Notes under the pieces: model-generated | Told to the model about the DNA's origin: nothing | Database searches by the model: none | Seen by the model: only the letters and a program-made list of their open reading frames with translations | Program-made: the position numbers and the translations under genes | Assembly: GCF_027563345.1 (NCBI RefSeq) | Contig: NZ_JAMKBK010000005.1 | Length of the DNA stretch: 64,000 nt | From: Psychrobacillus psychrodurans | Lineage (GTDB): Bacteria > Bacillota > Bacilli > Bacillales_A > Planococcaceae | Direction: 5' to 3' (one strand) | Part shown: positions 34,700-43,481 of the stretch, one piece after another | Layout: the number at the start of each line of letters is the position of its first letter | Numbering within the stretch: the stretch's first letter is position 1

Positions 34700-35050
34700 A
34701 TGGCAGAAGGAACTTACACAATGAAAGTAAATGTCGCGGAAAAGACTGTTGATATGACGGTGAGTGGGACTTTTACTCCTGAAAAAGCTAAACAATTTGT
34801 TGATGATTATCAGCTTAAGTTATCATCAGTTAATACAAGTGAATTCGTTCTGGAATTTGATTGCAGAGATTTGGACGTAGTAACAAAAGAAATGATACCA
34901 GACCTTGAAAATTGTTTAGCACTATATAAATCTTCTGGATTTAAGAAAGTAGAAGTAGGTATTAAGAAAAGTGCTATAATCTCCATGCAATTAAAACGTT
35001 TGGCGAGTAATGTAGGGCTAACTCAGTTTGAAGTAGTTCAAAAATATTAA
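34700..35050 (+). CDS. hypothetical protein, possibly STAS-like
   Basis: A 116-residue soluble protein of unknown function. The pattern of strands and helices, with EFVLEFDCRDLDVVTKEMIPD and a following FKKVEVGIKKSA, is similar to small STAS/SpoIIAA-like domains, but this is only a resemblance. The site AAGGAAG lies 13 bases before ATG, a little long. It ends at a terminator. The next gene, 490 bases on, is a KAS III-like protein, which may be unrelated. Confidence 0.6.
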   Translation: MAEGTYTMKVNVAEKTVDMTVSGTFTPEKAKQFVDDYQLKLSSVNTSEFVLEFDCRDLDVVTKEMIPDLENCLALYKSSGFKKVEVGIKKSAIISMQLKRLASNVGLTQFEVVQKY

Positions 35051-35057
35051 TACTTGC

Positions 35058-35097
35058 AAAAAGGTAGGAAGCTAGTTATAGGATCCTGCCTTTTTTA
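35058..35097 (+). terminator. intrinsic terminator
   Basis: The stem AAGGTAGGA / TCCTGCCTT (one G-U) with a run of T. Confidence 0.82.
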
Positions 35098-35157
35098 TTT
35101 GATATTTACAAGAATCAATTTCATAAAGAATATTATATAGTTAAATCTGAACAAAGC

Positions 35158-35346
35158 TGATTTCCGCTCTAGGCGGACGCTTTCCGCGGGCACGACTTCA
35201 ATCTCCTCGTCACTAGGAAAACATATGCTCCTGCGGTTACTCGTCGGAAAGACATTGTCAAACAAAGTTCGACCAATGTCCTTCCAGCGGGGCTTTCAGC
35301 TCGCGCTGTTCCCGCTGGAGTCGCCGCCTGCCACTCCAATAAACGG
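35158..35346. repeat. Bacillales-type GC-rich interspersed element
   Basis: A GC-rich 190-base island in AT-rich DNA. It opens TGATTTCCGCTCTAGGCGG, has CTTTCCGCGGGCACGACTTC, and ends TCCCGCTGGAGTCGCCGCC followed by CACTCCAAT. The arms are partly complementary. This matches an intergenic repeat I know from many Bacillaceae genomes (ends of the same type); a degenerate second copy is at 40428-40530. Confidence 0.7.
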
Positions 35347-35540
35347 GATCGCTTTTAAAAAAAACGAATAATATATTGCGATATTAAGTATACATTCGTA
35401 TTTTTTAATGAAACAAGTAATTATGAAATTGACTCATAGCAAAGATTATAACTTTAAAACACGAATAATGATTAAGTTAAGAAAATAAGATTTGTATTTC
35501 AGTATAATACTAAAATTAATTAGTGAGGTTTATTACAACT

Positions 35541-36527
35541 ATGACTAACGTTAGAATAAAAGCGGTTGATGTTTACCATGCGAAAAAACAAGTAGATAAT
35601 GACGTTTACCTTGAACATTTTAAAAAACAAGGAAAAGATATTACAAACTTCTTGAATATTATGGGCAGAAAAAAGCGTTATATCATTGATAATCTTAAAG
35701 AAAATACTATTACGATGGCGATTGAAGCGACAAATCAGGTGTTGAAAAAAGCGGGATTAAAAGGTAAGGATATAGATATGATTGTTTTTTCTACACAAGT
35801 ACCAGAAGTGACTGTTCCAACCAACGCTATGTTCATTCATAATGCTATTCAAGCAAAAAAAGGAACTGTTATTTTTGATATGAACGCAAATTGTGCCGGT
35901 ATGACGATAGCAGTTGAACAGGCATCACGATATATGAAATCTAATCCACATGTTAATACAGCACTTGTAGTAGGTTCTGATTATCTTTCATTAGTGGCTG
36001 ATCCAACGGATGCAATGACTTATGCTAACTTTGGGGATGCTTCTTCTGCAATTATTTTAGAAAAAACTGAGAGCGATATAGGATTTGTAGACGCGATGTT
36101 TGAAGTGGACTCAAGTAACCGAAATAATATCTTATATCCACAAAAGGGACTATCTCAAACAATTAAAGCAGGTGAAAGTGCAGAATCCATGCTTTGGCTA
36201 CCATTTGACGGAACAATGTCACTCCCTTATACGTATGAAATGTTTGAATTCATTTTAAAAAGAAATCAACTTAAAATTGATGATGTTGATGTTTTTTGCT
36301 TATCTCAATTTGCTAAAGTTAATATGGATGAAATTCAAAAACATTTTGATATACCCGAAGAAAAGGTTATTTATGTAGGAGATAAGTATGGTTATACTGG
36401 TACAAGCAGTCCATTTATTGCCCTTCATGAGGGAATCGAATCTGGAAAGATAAAGCGTGGAGACTTAATATTGTTTTGGACAATTGGTGGAGGGCACGAG
36501 TTCATTACTATGTTATTTAAATACTAA
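35541..36527 (+). CDS. KAS III-like protein lacking the usual His and Asn
   Basis: A 328-residue thiolase-fold protein related to beta-ketoacyl-ACP synthase III (FabH). The active-site Cys is present, Cys118 in NANCAGM. The His of the standard Cys-His-Asn triad is replaced: CLSQFA has Ser255 where FabH has HQA. The Asn is also replaced: KYGYTG has Tyr285 where FabH has GNT. The rest of the fold (VPTNAMFIHNAIQ, FGDASSAIIL, GGGHEFI) is intact. So it is probably an acyltransferase or thiolase variant rather than a decarboxylating condensing enzyme. ATG 35541 follows GTGAGGT at 11 bases. Confidence 0.85.
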   Translation: MTNVRIKAVDVYHAKKQVDNDVYLEHFKKQGKDITNFLNIMGRKKRYIIDNLKENTITMAIEATNQVLKKAGLKGKDIDMIVFSTQVPEVTVPTNAMFIHNAIQAKKGTVIFDMNANCAGMTIAVEQASRYMKSNPHVNTALVVGSDYLSLVADPTDAMTYANFGDASSAIILEKTESDIGFVDAMFEVDSSNRNNILYPQKGLSQTIKAGESAESMLWLPFDGTMSLPYTYEMFEFILKRNQLKIDDVDVFCLSQFAKVNMDEIQKHFDIPEEKVIYVGDKYGYTGTSSPFIALHEGIESGKIKRGDLILFWTIGGGHEFITMLFKY

Positions 36528-36611
36528 AGTAAAATGCAGCGGCAAAGATGCCCACTATGAAAAGCCAAAGAACTGAATTTTCACTAGAACTACAATTTGC
36601 CAAGAACATAG

Positions 36612-36646
36612 AAGCAGGCTATCTCTATATAAGAGGTAGCCTGCTT
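36612..36646. terminator. hairpin between convergent genes, probable terminator
   Basis: The stem AAGCAGGCTA / TAGCCTGCTT continued by CTCT / AGAG, between the KAS III-like gene and the convergent aspartokinase. The T tail is short on both strands, so efficiency is uncertain. Confidence 0.6.
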
Positions 36647-36648
36647 TG

Positions 36649-38013
36649 TTATCCAACTGTTACTGCAGAGAAAAATTCATTGTAAAGGGCACGCAGTATT
36701 TTGTTCTCATTGCTTTCATGAACTCCAAAAGAAAGGCTAACCTCTGAGGAACCTTGGTTAATCATTTCAATATTTGCGCCAGTGTTTGCTATGGCAGATG
36801 CAGCACGAGCTGCAAGTCCAGTGCTATTATTCATACCCTCTCCTACAATAACAATCATCGAAAAATGGTGTCGGAAATGTGCATCATCTGCATTAAGTTC
36901 ATTCAATACACGATTCATAATACGTTCTTCTTTTTCTGCGTCTAATTGATGACTGCGCATGATAACGGAAATGTCGTCTAACCCCGATGGAGTGTGTTCA
37001 TATGAAATATGCTCCTCTTCTAGAATTTGGAGCAACTTACGACCAAAGCCGATTTCTCGGTTCATCAAATATTTACTTACATATAAAATAGAAAATCCGT
37101 TATCAGCAGAAATCCCAGTTACAGGGCGCTTGTTAGCTTTACGTTTAGCTACTATCTTCGTACCGGGAGCTGATGGGTTATTTGTATTTTTAATACATAC
37201 TGGAATTCCACTTTTGTATACCGGCATTAGGGCTTCATCATGGAAAACGGAGAAGCCTGCGTAAGAAAGTTCGCGCATTTCTCGGTAAGTTATTTCTTCG
37301 ATTTCGGCAGGATGGTTTACTACTTTAGGATTAGCACAAAATACAGAATCGACATCAGTGAAGTTTTCATATAAATCCGCTTTGACCGCAGCAGCAAGGA
37401 TAGAACCAGTGATGTCAGACCCTCCACGATCGAAAGTGCGTAGAATTCCGTTTGGTGTAAATCCAAAAAAACCTGGGAATACAACAACACCAGAAAGGTT
37501 GTTTAATGCATGTAGATTATCATATGCCAAAGGTAGAGCTTGAGCTCGTTCAGGAAAATCGTTTACAACTAATCCAGCAGTCTTCGGATTAACATATTGA
37601 GAGTCAAGTCCAATGCTAGTGAAATAAGTAGAAATTAGCTTTGCATTGTTGTCTTCTCCACTTGCTTTAATATTGTCTATAAATAATTCAAGAACGCTTT
37701 GGTCCTCTCTGATACGTGCTCGTAAGTCTTCCTCAATGACGTCACAAATGGTCTCATCTAGCGCTAGCCCCTGTGCAATTTCTTTATAACGATTCACTAC
37801 TTGGCAGAGTTTTTCTTCTACTTCTTCATTATGTATTGCGGCAACGGCTAATTCTATTAGTAAGTCTGTTACTTTTTTATCAGCATCGTAGCGTTTACCA
37901 GGCGCAGACACAACAACGAATTTTCGAGATGGATCTGCTTTAACAATTGCTGCCACTTTTTTTATTTGGGCTGCGCTTGCTACAGACGTTCCGCCAAATT
38001 TGCTTACTTTCAT
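36649..38013 (-). CDS. aspartate kinase, monofunctional (YclM/ThrD type)
   Basis: Phosphorylates aspartate, the first step to lysine, threonine, methionine and diaminopimelate. It opens with VSKFGGTSVA. The kinase domain contains RTFDRGGSDITGSI and YENFTDVDSVFCANP. Two ACT domains form the C-terminal third (GFSILYVSKYLM; MIVIVGEGM; SSEVSLSFGV). At 454 residues it matches the B. subtilis aspartokinase III (YclM/ThrD), which is controlled by lysine and threonine together. No promoter or attenuator was recognised for it. It runs away from serA and shares a long intergenic region with it. Confidence 0.9.
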   Translation of the reverse strand: MKVSKFGGTSVASAAQIKKVAAIVKADPSRKFVVVSAPGKRYDADKKVTDLLIELAVAAIHNEEVEEKLCQVVNRYKEIAQGLALDETICDVIEEDLRARIREDQSVLELFIDNIKASGEDNNAKLISTYFTSIGLDSQYVNPKTAGLVVNDFPERAQALPLAYDNLHALNNLSGVVVFPGFFGFTPNGILRTFDRGGSDITGSILAAAVKADLYENFTDVDSVFCANPKVVNHPAEIEEITYREMRELSYAGFSVFHDEALMPVYKSGIPVCIKNTNNPSAPGTKIVAKRKANKRPVTGISADNGFSILYVSKYLMNREIGFGRKLLQILEEEHISYEHTPSGLDDISVIMRSHQLDAEKEERIMNRVLNELNADDAHFRHHFSMIVIVGEGMNNSTGLAARAASAIANTGANIEMINQGSSEVSLSFGVHESNENKILRALYNEFFSAVTVG

Positions 38014-38342
38014 CTAATCAAATCCTTACTTTTTTATTATATTTGTACTTATGGAATAAACAAATGGTTTTTTACAGTGTACAAATTATATCGTTAGAGG
38101 TCAATAACATTGTAGTTATTTCTTTAATTTTATTTTTTCAATACGAACTTTAAATTGAAATTTAATATTAGTGTTCGTACTTGGGGGTATAATTAGTATA
38201 TTAAAATTAATTTCATTGTTTTTATTATTAGAACACGAATTATAAAAATATAAAATATTTTTTTGAATGAGTGAAAATGCATAAAATCAATGTTTTTGGA
38301 ATGTAAAAGAAAATGGTAGCGTTTACAAATTTTTTAACTATA

Positions 38343-38371
38343 TTGACAATTCAATTGATGGTAAGTATGAT
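38343..38371 (+). promoter_or_regulatory. sigma-A type promoter of the serA T-box leader
   Basis: TTGACA at 38343-38348 and TATGAT at 38366-38371, 17-bp spacer, about 30 bases before the T-box. The rest of 38014-38342 is AT-rich, and I see nothing else there. Confidence 0.7.
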
Positions 38372-38399
38372 GGTTTTAATTCAATAAAGCGTAAACAAT

Positions 38400-38653
38400 A
38401 TTGACGGAGATAGACTGTACTTGTTGAGATCTTAAGAGAGCTGATGGTTGGTGTAAATCAGTGGTTTCGTTTGTAGGGTAGCACTCTAGAATTGGTGGAC
38501 TGAAACAGAGGATTTAGGTTCATCCGTAAATGCGCGTTAAGCATACTAATTGAGAATCTGCGAGATGATTGCAGTAAAATTTGGGTGGTACCGCGTGAGT
38601 TATTATAAGCTCTTCGCCCCTTACATAATTGTAGGGAGTGGAGGGCTTTTTTA
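38400..38653 (+). promoter_or_regulatory. serine T-box riboswitch (leader of serA)
   Basis: Stem I has the AG bulge motif AGAGAGC followed by the distal loop TGATGGTTGGTG. The T-box sequence GGGTGGTACCGCG is at 38583-38595. A terminator follows at about 38608-38653 (AGCTCTTCGCCCC / its partner, then TTTTTT). On the 3' side of stem I, AGC at 38480-38482 and TCT at 38485-38487 are both serine codons, each followed by A, so the specifier reads Ser with either. Uncharged tRNA-Ser should turn on serA. Confidence 0.92.
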
Positions 38654-38737
38654 TGTTTTCAAAATAAGGGGGAGAATCATAATTTGTCTGAGGTAAGTAT
38701 TCGTACAAAAAAATTGTAGTAAAAGGAGAAGATTAAT

Positions 38738-40324
38738 ATGACATTCAATATTCTAATCAGTGATCCACTAAGCGAAGATGGTATTTTTCCTTTAAGAGAA
38801 GCAGAAGGATTTAATATTGTTGTAGATACCGCCCTAACTCCAGAACAACTAGGTGAAAAAATTGGTGAGTTTGATGCATTACTAGTTCGTAGCCAAACCC
38901 AGGTTACTCGTGAAATTATTGAAAAAGGATCTAACCTAAAAATTATTGGTCGTGCTGGAGTTGGAGTGGATAACATCGATTTAACAGCTGCAACAGAGCG
39001 CGGTATCATCGTAGTTAATGCACCTGATGGAAATACAAATTCAGCAGCAGAGCATTCTATCGCTATGCTTATGTCACTTGCACGTAATATCCCACAAGCT
39101 TTCCATTCTTTGAAAAACAAAAAATGGGATCGTAAAACATTTATCGGTGTAGAAGTGAAGAACAAAACTCTAGGTGTCCTGGGTTTCGGAAGAATCGGAC
39201 AAGAGGTAGCTTTCCGTGCAAAAGGCCAACGTATGAATGTAATTGCATATGATCCATTCCTAACTGCTGAAAAAGCAGAAAAATTAGGTGTTCAATTTGG
39301 ATCTGTAGAGGATGTCATTAAAGCTGCAGATTTTATAACAGTTCATACACCACTATTAAAGGAAACTCGTCATTTAATTAATAAAGAAGCTTTTGAAAAA
39401 ATGAAAGATGGTGTGCAAATTATTAACTGTGCACGTGGTGGGATTATCGATGAGGATGCTTTATACGATGCAATCGTGGCGGGTAAGGTTGCAGGAGCAG
39501 CACTAGATGTATTTGAGGAAGAGCCATTTGTAGAACATAAACTTTTAACGCTTCCACAGGTCATTGCAACACCTCATTTAGGTGCTAGTACGGTAGAAGC
39601 ACAGGAGATTGTGGCAATCGATGTATCCTATGACGTAGTAAGCTTTCTACAAAATGGGACAGTGAAAAATCCTGTTAACCTTTCTTCTGTACCAAAAGAT
39701 GTCCTAGCTAAAATTGAGCCATTCTTCAATCTAGGTGAACAATTAGGTTCCTTCCTAAGCGATCTTGCAGAAGGAGTGCCAGAGGAGGTTAATATTACTT
39801 ATTCGGGAGAATTGGCAAATTTAGATACTCGCCCATTATCACGTAATGCTATAAAAGGACTATTAAAAAGCAAATTAGGCGAATCAGTTAATGATGTAAA
39901 CGCGAAATTCCTTGCAGACCGTTTGGGTATAACTATAAACGAATTAAAAACTTCAAAGTCAAAAGGATTTACAAGCTTAATCACGGTTGAAGTGAGAACG
40001 GCAACTGGAACGAGAAAAGTTGCAGGAACATTGTTAAACGGTCTAGGTGGTCGTATCGTACGTGTAGATGACTTTATCGTAGATGTAATTCCATCTGGTT
40101 ACTTATTGTTCATCCGCCATAAAGACCAACCGGGTGCTATTGGTCGCGTAGGAACATTGCTTGCTTCGGAAGGTATCAATATCGCAGCGATGCAAGTGGG
40201 TCGTTCTGAAGTAGGTGGGGATGCGATTATGATGATTTCTATTGATAAGCATGTAGAAAAGTCTGGCATTGAACAGCTTAAAGGATTGGAAGACATCTTT
40301 GATGCAACACCTATTGATCTATAG
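38738..40324 (+). CDS. serA: D-3-phosphoglycerate dehydrogenase SerA
   Basis: Oxidises 3-phosphoglycerate to 3-phosphohydroxypyruvate, the first step of serine synthesis. The 528-residue protein has the full three-part architecture. N-terminal: FNILISDPLSEDG, then the Rossmann NAD site VLGFGRIGQEVA, and catalytic Arg/Glu/His motifs (CARGGIIDE, ATPHLGAST). A middle ASB domain follows. The C-terminal ACT domain (FIRHKDQPGAIGRVGTLL) binds serine in many homologues. ATG 38738 follows AAAGGAGAAG. The upstream T-box senses tRNA-Ser. Confidence 0.96.
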   Translation: MTFNILISDPLSEDGIFPLREAEGFNIVVDTALTPEQLGEKIGEFDALLVRSQTQVTREIIEKGSNLKIIGRAGVGVDNIDLTAATERGIIVVNAPDGNTNSAAEHSIAMLMSLARNIPQAFHSLKNKKWDRKTFIGVEVKNKTLGVLGFGRIGQEVAFRAKGQRMNVIAYDPFLTAEKAEKLGVQFGSVEDVIKAADFITVHTPLLKETRHLINKEAFEKMKDGVQIINCARGGIIDEDALYDAIVAGKVAGAALDVFEEEPFVEHKLLTLPQVIATPHLGASTVEAQEIVAIDVSYDVVSFLQNGTVKNPVNLSSVPKDVLAKIEPFFNLGEQLGSFLSDLAEGVPEEVNITYSGELANLDTRPLSRNAIKGLLKSKLGESVNDVNAKFLADRLGITINELKTSKSKGFTSLITVEVRTATGTRKVAGTLLNGLGGRIVRVDDFIVDVIPSGYLLFIRHKDQPGAIGRVGTLLASEGINIAAMQVGRSEVGGDAIMMISIDKHVEKSGIEQLKGLEDIFDATPIDL

Positions 40325-40377
40325 GTGAACAGAGTATCTTAGGTTGTTTTTTATACGATGATAAACATTAAAAAAAT

Positions 40378-40418
40378 CTGACTCTCGGACAAGTGATTGT
40401 CTTGGAGTCAGTTTTTTT
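40378..40418 (+). terminator. intrinsic terminator of serA
   Basis: The stem CTGACTC...GGACAA / TTGTC...GAGTCAG with a GTGA loop and a run of seven T. Confidence 0.88.
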
Positions 40419-40427
40419 ATGCTTTGT

Positions 40428-40530
40428 GATTTCCGTTTCATGAGGCCGAGCTTCCTCGTACGCTACCACCTGTGGGGTCTCGACTTTCTCGCTTATCCCG
40501 CTGGAGTCGCCACATTCCACTTCCATCAAT
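40428..40530. repeat. degenerate copy of the GC-rich interspersed element
   Basis: TGATTTCCG at the start, TGTGGGGTCTCGACTTTCTC in the middle and TATCCCGCTGGAGTCGCC with CCACTTCCATCAAT at the end match the element at 35158-35346, with an internal deletion. It lies in the gap between serA and the HAD gene. Confidence 0.6.
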
Positions 40531-40615
40531 AAGTGAGTAGTCTTCCCTACAATCAAAGACAAATCTATGGATCAGTTCTTAAAGGACTGGGCGTCTTTGT
40601 GCTTGGTTTTTCTTG

Positions 40616-41395
40616 TTATGCGAGCAGCGTCAATAGTTCGTGTAAATTCTCAATTGTATATGTAGGCTTTACTTCTTCATTGATAGGTTTTCCTTCGCGG
40701 TTGATCCAAACGGATTGCATACCCACCTTAGAGGAACCTAATATGTCGGTCATTAGATTATCACCGACCATCAATACTTCATCTGCCGTTAATCCAGTAA
40801 TTTCTAATGCATGTTCAAAAATGGCTGGATCAGGCTTCCCTTTACCGAATGCTCCAGAGATGAGTATATGGTCAAAATAGGGAGATATTTCAGGTGTGAT
40901 TTCCAATTTGATATTTTGTAAGCTAGGTGAGCCGTTTGTCATTAATAATAATACATATTTGCCTTTCAACTGGTCTAAAACTTCATAGGTATCTTCATAT
41001 ACAAATGGGCTTTCTTTGCGCATTTTTGGGAAATATTCTGCTAGCTCTTTGCCTAAATCTTCATTTTCAATCCCCAACTTTTCTAATCCCGAGGTCCACG
41101 CTAATTGTTGATAAGCGGGTATGGTGGATTTCATTTTTTGGAAATCCTCTGAAGGGTCGTCAAATGTTCCCCATAGTCCTTCGAAAGGGTTAATACCGAT
41201 CATTTGAGTGAATGGTCTTGTTTCATATGTATCGTACAATGCGCTTGCTTCTGCACGAACGGATTGTTCTAAAGCAAGTGGATCGACATTAACCTGTGTA
41301 GCAGCATAAGAACATGTTTTTTGAAATGCGACGGATACACTTTTGTTATCCCATAGTAAAGTATCATCTAAGTCAAAGAAAATTGCTTTTTTCAT
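40616..41395 (-). CDS. HAD superfamily hydrolase (YsaA/YjjG-like)
   Basis: A 259-residue haloacid-dehalogenase phosphatase. Motif I is FFDLDDTLLWD (nucleophile Asp in DLDDT), motif II MTNGS, motif III Lys in GKGKPDPAIF, and motif IV GDNLMTDI. The helical cap lies between motifs I and II (about residues 20-120). Length and pattern suit the YsaA/YjjG branch, which dephosphorylates nucleotides or small sugar phosphates; the natural substrate is not known. Its end adjoins the degenerate repeat at 40428-40530. Confidence 0.88.
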   Translation of the reverse strand: MKKAIFFDLDDTLLWDNKSVSVAFQKTCSYAATQVNVDPLALEQSVRAEASALYDTYETRPFTQMIGINPFEGLWGTFDDPSEDFQKMKSTIPAYQQLAWTSGLEKLGIENEDLGKELAEYFPKMRKESPFVYEDTYEVLDQLKGKYVLLLMTNGSPSLQNIKLEITPEISPYFDHILISGAFGKGKPDPAIFEHALEITGLTADEVLMVGDNLMTDILGSSKVGMQSVWINREGKPINEEVKPTYTIENLHELLTLLA

Positions 41396-41455
41396 TATCT
41401 GAATCCTCCAGCACGTATTTGATTATTACTTTACCGTACTAAAGAGGGGTTGTCA

Positions 41456-42064
41456 CTAGAACGGAATCATTTTTTCTAGAATTCCACCTTCCCGTATAAT
41501 TCCTTCTATATCTTTGATGGTAATTGGAAAGTAGGGGAAGCCGTATACGTATGGAGTCCATTCATACACTTGAAAATAAATGACAAGGGAGTGATCAGCG
41601 ATGTAAAAGTCTTGGTCACTACGTATTTGTGTAAAATCCTCTAAGAGGGGCACATCCCACTCTACCATTTTCTTTTCAATCATTTCAGAGAGAACTTTCA
41701 CATAATTGCTATCCGGCTTAAACAGGTCGTTAAGTACATACTGTTTGCCAGTCTTGACATCGAAGGTGAGAGATTTGGTAATTGTAAGACCGTGTGCACC
41801 TCCTGTAAATGAATAGACAGTCAAACTTAAGCTCAGAACTCCTCGCTCATTTGTTTTAATCTCATAGGTGCCGACCATTTCTACTAAATGTTCACTGTAA
41901 AATCCTTGTTCTATTAAAAGCTTGTTTAGTGCATGAATAATATCTGCATTTATCTTTTTTTCTACTGCTGGATGAGGTAAGTTAGTTACAATAGGATAAT
42001 AAACGTTAATACTTGGTGAACTTTTCTTAATATATTTCGTTTCTATACGAACAGGTAGATCCAA
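41456..42064 (-). CDS. DUF3298/DUF4163 domain protein (RsiV-like)
   Basis: A 202-residue protein with the DUF3298/DUF4163 fold found in the extracellular part of RsiV and in PdaC-type proteins. The motif TVYSFTGGAHGLTITKSLTFD and LNDLFKPDSNYVKVLSEMI are typical, as is the C-terminal FQVYEWTPYVYGFP. No signal peptide or membrane helix is visible in this form. TTG 42064 has a suitable AAGAAAGG upstream; the TTG at 42073 adjoins that site too closely. It is divergent from the ATPase-VanZ pair, 57 bases away. Confidence 0.8.
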   Translation of the reverse strand: MDLPVRIETKYIKKSSPSINVYYPIVTNLPHPAVEKKINADIIHALNKLLIEQGFYSEHLVEMVGTYEIKTNERGVLSLSLTVYSFTGGAHGLTITKSLTFDVKTGKQYVLNDLFKPDSNYVKVLSEMIEKKMVEWDVPLLEDFTQIRSDQDFYIADHSLVIYFQVYEWTPYVYGFPYFPITIKDIEGIIREGGILEKMIPF

Positions 42065-42121
42065 GGCAAACAACCTTTCTTAAGAAGTAATAATTAATGA
42101 TATGAGTGGGAGAGTAATCAT

Positions 42122-42856
42122 ATGTTTTTAAATAGAGTATCCCTTTTCAAAGAGCCACAAGTGGAAAGTCAATATCCTTTCACAATTCCAGCTATTAGTA
42201 ACTTTGAAAAACTAGAGTTAACCTCTCCTGTAACTTTTTTTGTGGGAGAGAATGGGACTGGAAAATCCACTTTATTAGAGGGAATTGCAGATAAATGTGA
42301 ATTTAATACCGCTGGAGGTAGCCGCAATAATTTATATGATGTGGACGCTGCAGAAAGTGCACTTGGTAAATACCTTAGACTTTCCTGGATGCCAAAAGTT
42401 ACGAATGGTTTCTTTTTAAGAGCAGAATCTTTTTACCAATTTGCTTCACATATTGACGAACAGGAAAGAGAAAATGAAAATATGGGTGTTCTAGACAGTT
42501 ACGGTGGAAATTCCCTTCATGAACAATCACATGGAGAATCTTTTCTATCTTTGTTTCTAAATCGCTTTAATGGACAAGCTATCTACCTTTTAGATGAGCC
42601 TGAAGCAGCATTATCACCGCAGAGGCAATTGGCATTTTTACGTATAATGCATGATTTGATCAAAGAAAATAATTGTCAATTTATCATTGCTACTCATTCA
42701 CCAATAATATTAGGCTACCCAGAAGCGACAATCCTAAGCTTTGATGACGATGAAATTGAGGAAATCGACTATGAAATGACAGGTCATTATCAAATTACAA
42801 AATATTTTTTAGACAATAGGGAAAAATTTTTAGAAGAGTTATTTGAAGGTGAGTAG
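42122..42856 (+). CDS. AAA family ATPase (ABC-type fold, non-transport)
   Basis: A 244-residue single ATPase domain of the AAA_21 (SMC/RecF-like) type. Walker A is VGENGTGKST, the signature-like segment is EQSHGESFLSLF and Walker B is AIYLLDEPEAALSP, with the H-loop ATHSPI. This is not a transporter ATPase pattern; homologues are small ATPases next to unknown partners. It is directly followed by a VanZ-family gene starting at the next base. The ATG has GGGAG upstream. Function not assigned. Confidence 0.85.
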   Translation: MFLNRVSLFKEPQVESQYPFTIPAISNFEKLELTSPVTFFVGENGTGKSTLLEGIADKCEFNTAGGSRNNLYDVDAAESALGKYLRLSWMPKVTNGFFLRAESFYQFASHIDEQERENENMGVLDSYGGNSLHEQSHGESFLSLFLNRFNGQAIYLLDEPEAALSPQRQLAFLRIMHDLIKENNCQFIIATHSPIILGYPEATILSFDDDEIEEIDYEMTGHYQITKYFLDNREKFLEELFEGE

Positions 42857-43426
42857 ATGTATGTAATCATAAATTATCTAGATGATATGTTATTTTTTAT
42901 AGGGATCGCATTTCCATTGATCGTCGTTTGGCGACTGTTTCGTTGGAAAAAGAGAGGGTTCCAGCTAAAAGAGTTTTTACATGAGCTTGGCATTTTAGTT
43001 TTTTTCTCTGTGCTTGTTGGTTTATTTTCACAAACAATAATACCAAAAATAGGTGAGGTGCCTGCCTATACCACTGGGGTCAATTTGGAGTTGTTTCGTG
43101 TTGTGAAAGAAACGTATAATGCGATTGTATACCTAGGATTTTGGCAGCCTTTTTATATTAACTTTCTTGGTAATATAATTCTTTTTATACCTATTGGTTT
43201 TCTGTTACCCCTACTCTTTAGTAAAATGGAGTTTTTCATTTTTCCTATATTGACAGGTCTATGCATATCTTTATTTATTGAAATAATGCAGCTTCCTCAA
43301 AGCAGGAGTAGTGACGTCGACGACTTATGGCTAAATACGCTCGGTGCTTTTCTTGGCTATCTATGCTATTTCTTTATTCGCAAAGCTTTCCCATCATTTA
43401 CAAAGGCTTTTAAAAAAAGTTTATGA
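42857..43426 (+). CDS. VanZ family membrane protein
   Basis: A 189-residue integral membrane protein of the VanZ family, about five helices. VanZ of enterococci confers low-level teicoplanin resistance by an unclear mechanism, and most relatives have unknown function. Typical segments are NFLGNIILFIPIGFLLPLLF, LCISLFIEIMQLPQSRSSDVDDLWLNTLGA. ATG 42857 immediately follows the ATPase stop, so the two are co-translated. The pairing is of interest but unassigned. Confidence 0.85.
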   Translation: MYVIINYLDDMLFFIGIAFPLIVVWRLFRWKKRGFQLKEFLHELGILVFFSVLVGLFSQTIIPKIGEVPAYTTGVNLELFRVVKETYNAIVYLGFWQPFYINFLGNIILFIPIGFLLPLLFSKMEFFIFPILTGLCISLFIEIMQLPQSRSSDVDDLWLNTLGAFLGYLCYFFIRKAFPSFTKAFKKSL

Positions 43427-43481
43427 AAGCTAAGAATGGGTAAATAGATAATTGTAATAACATTGTAAGGAGACATTAAGT

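Noticed and set aside
43441..43481. Possible Fur box before the FbpA-like gene
   Set aside because: GATAAT is present on the left, but the right half does not match the inverted repeat.
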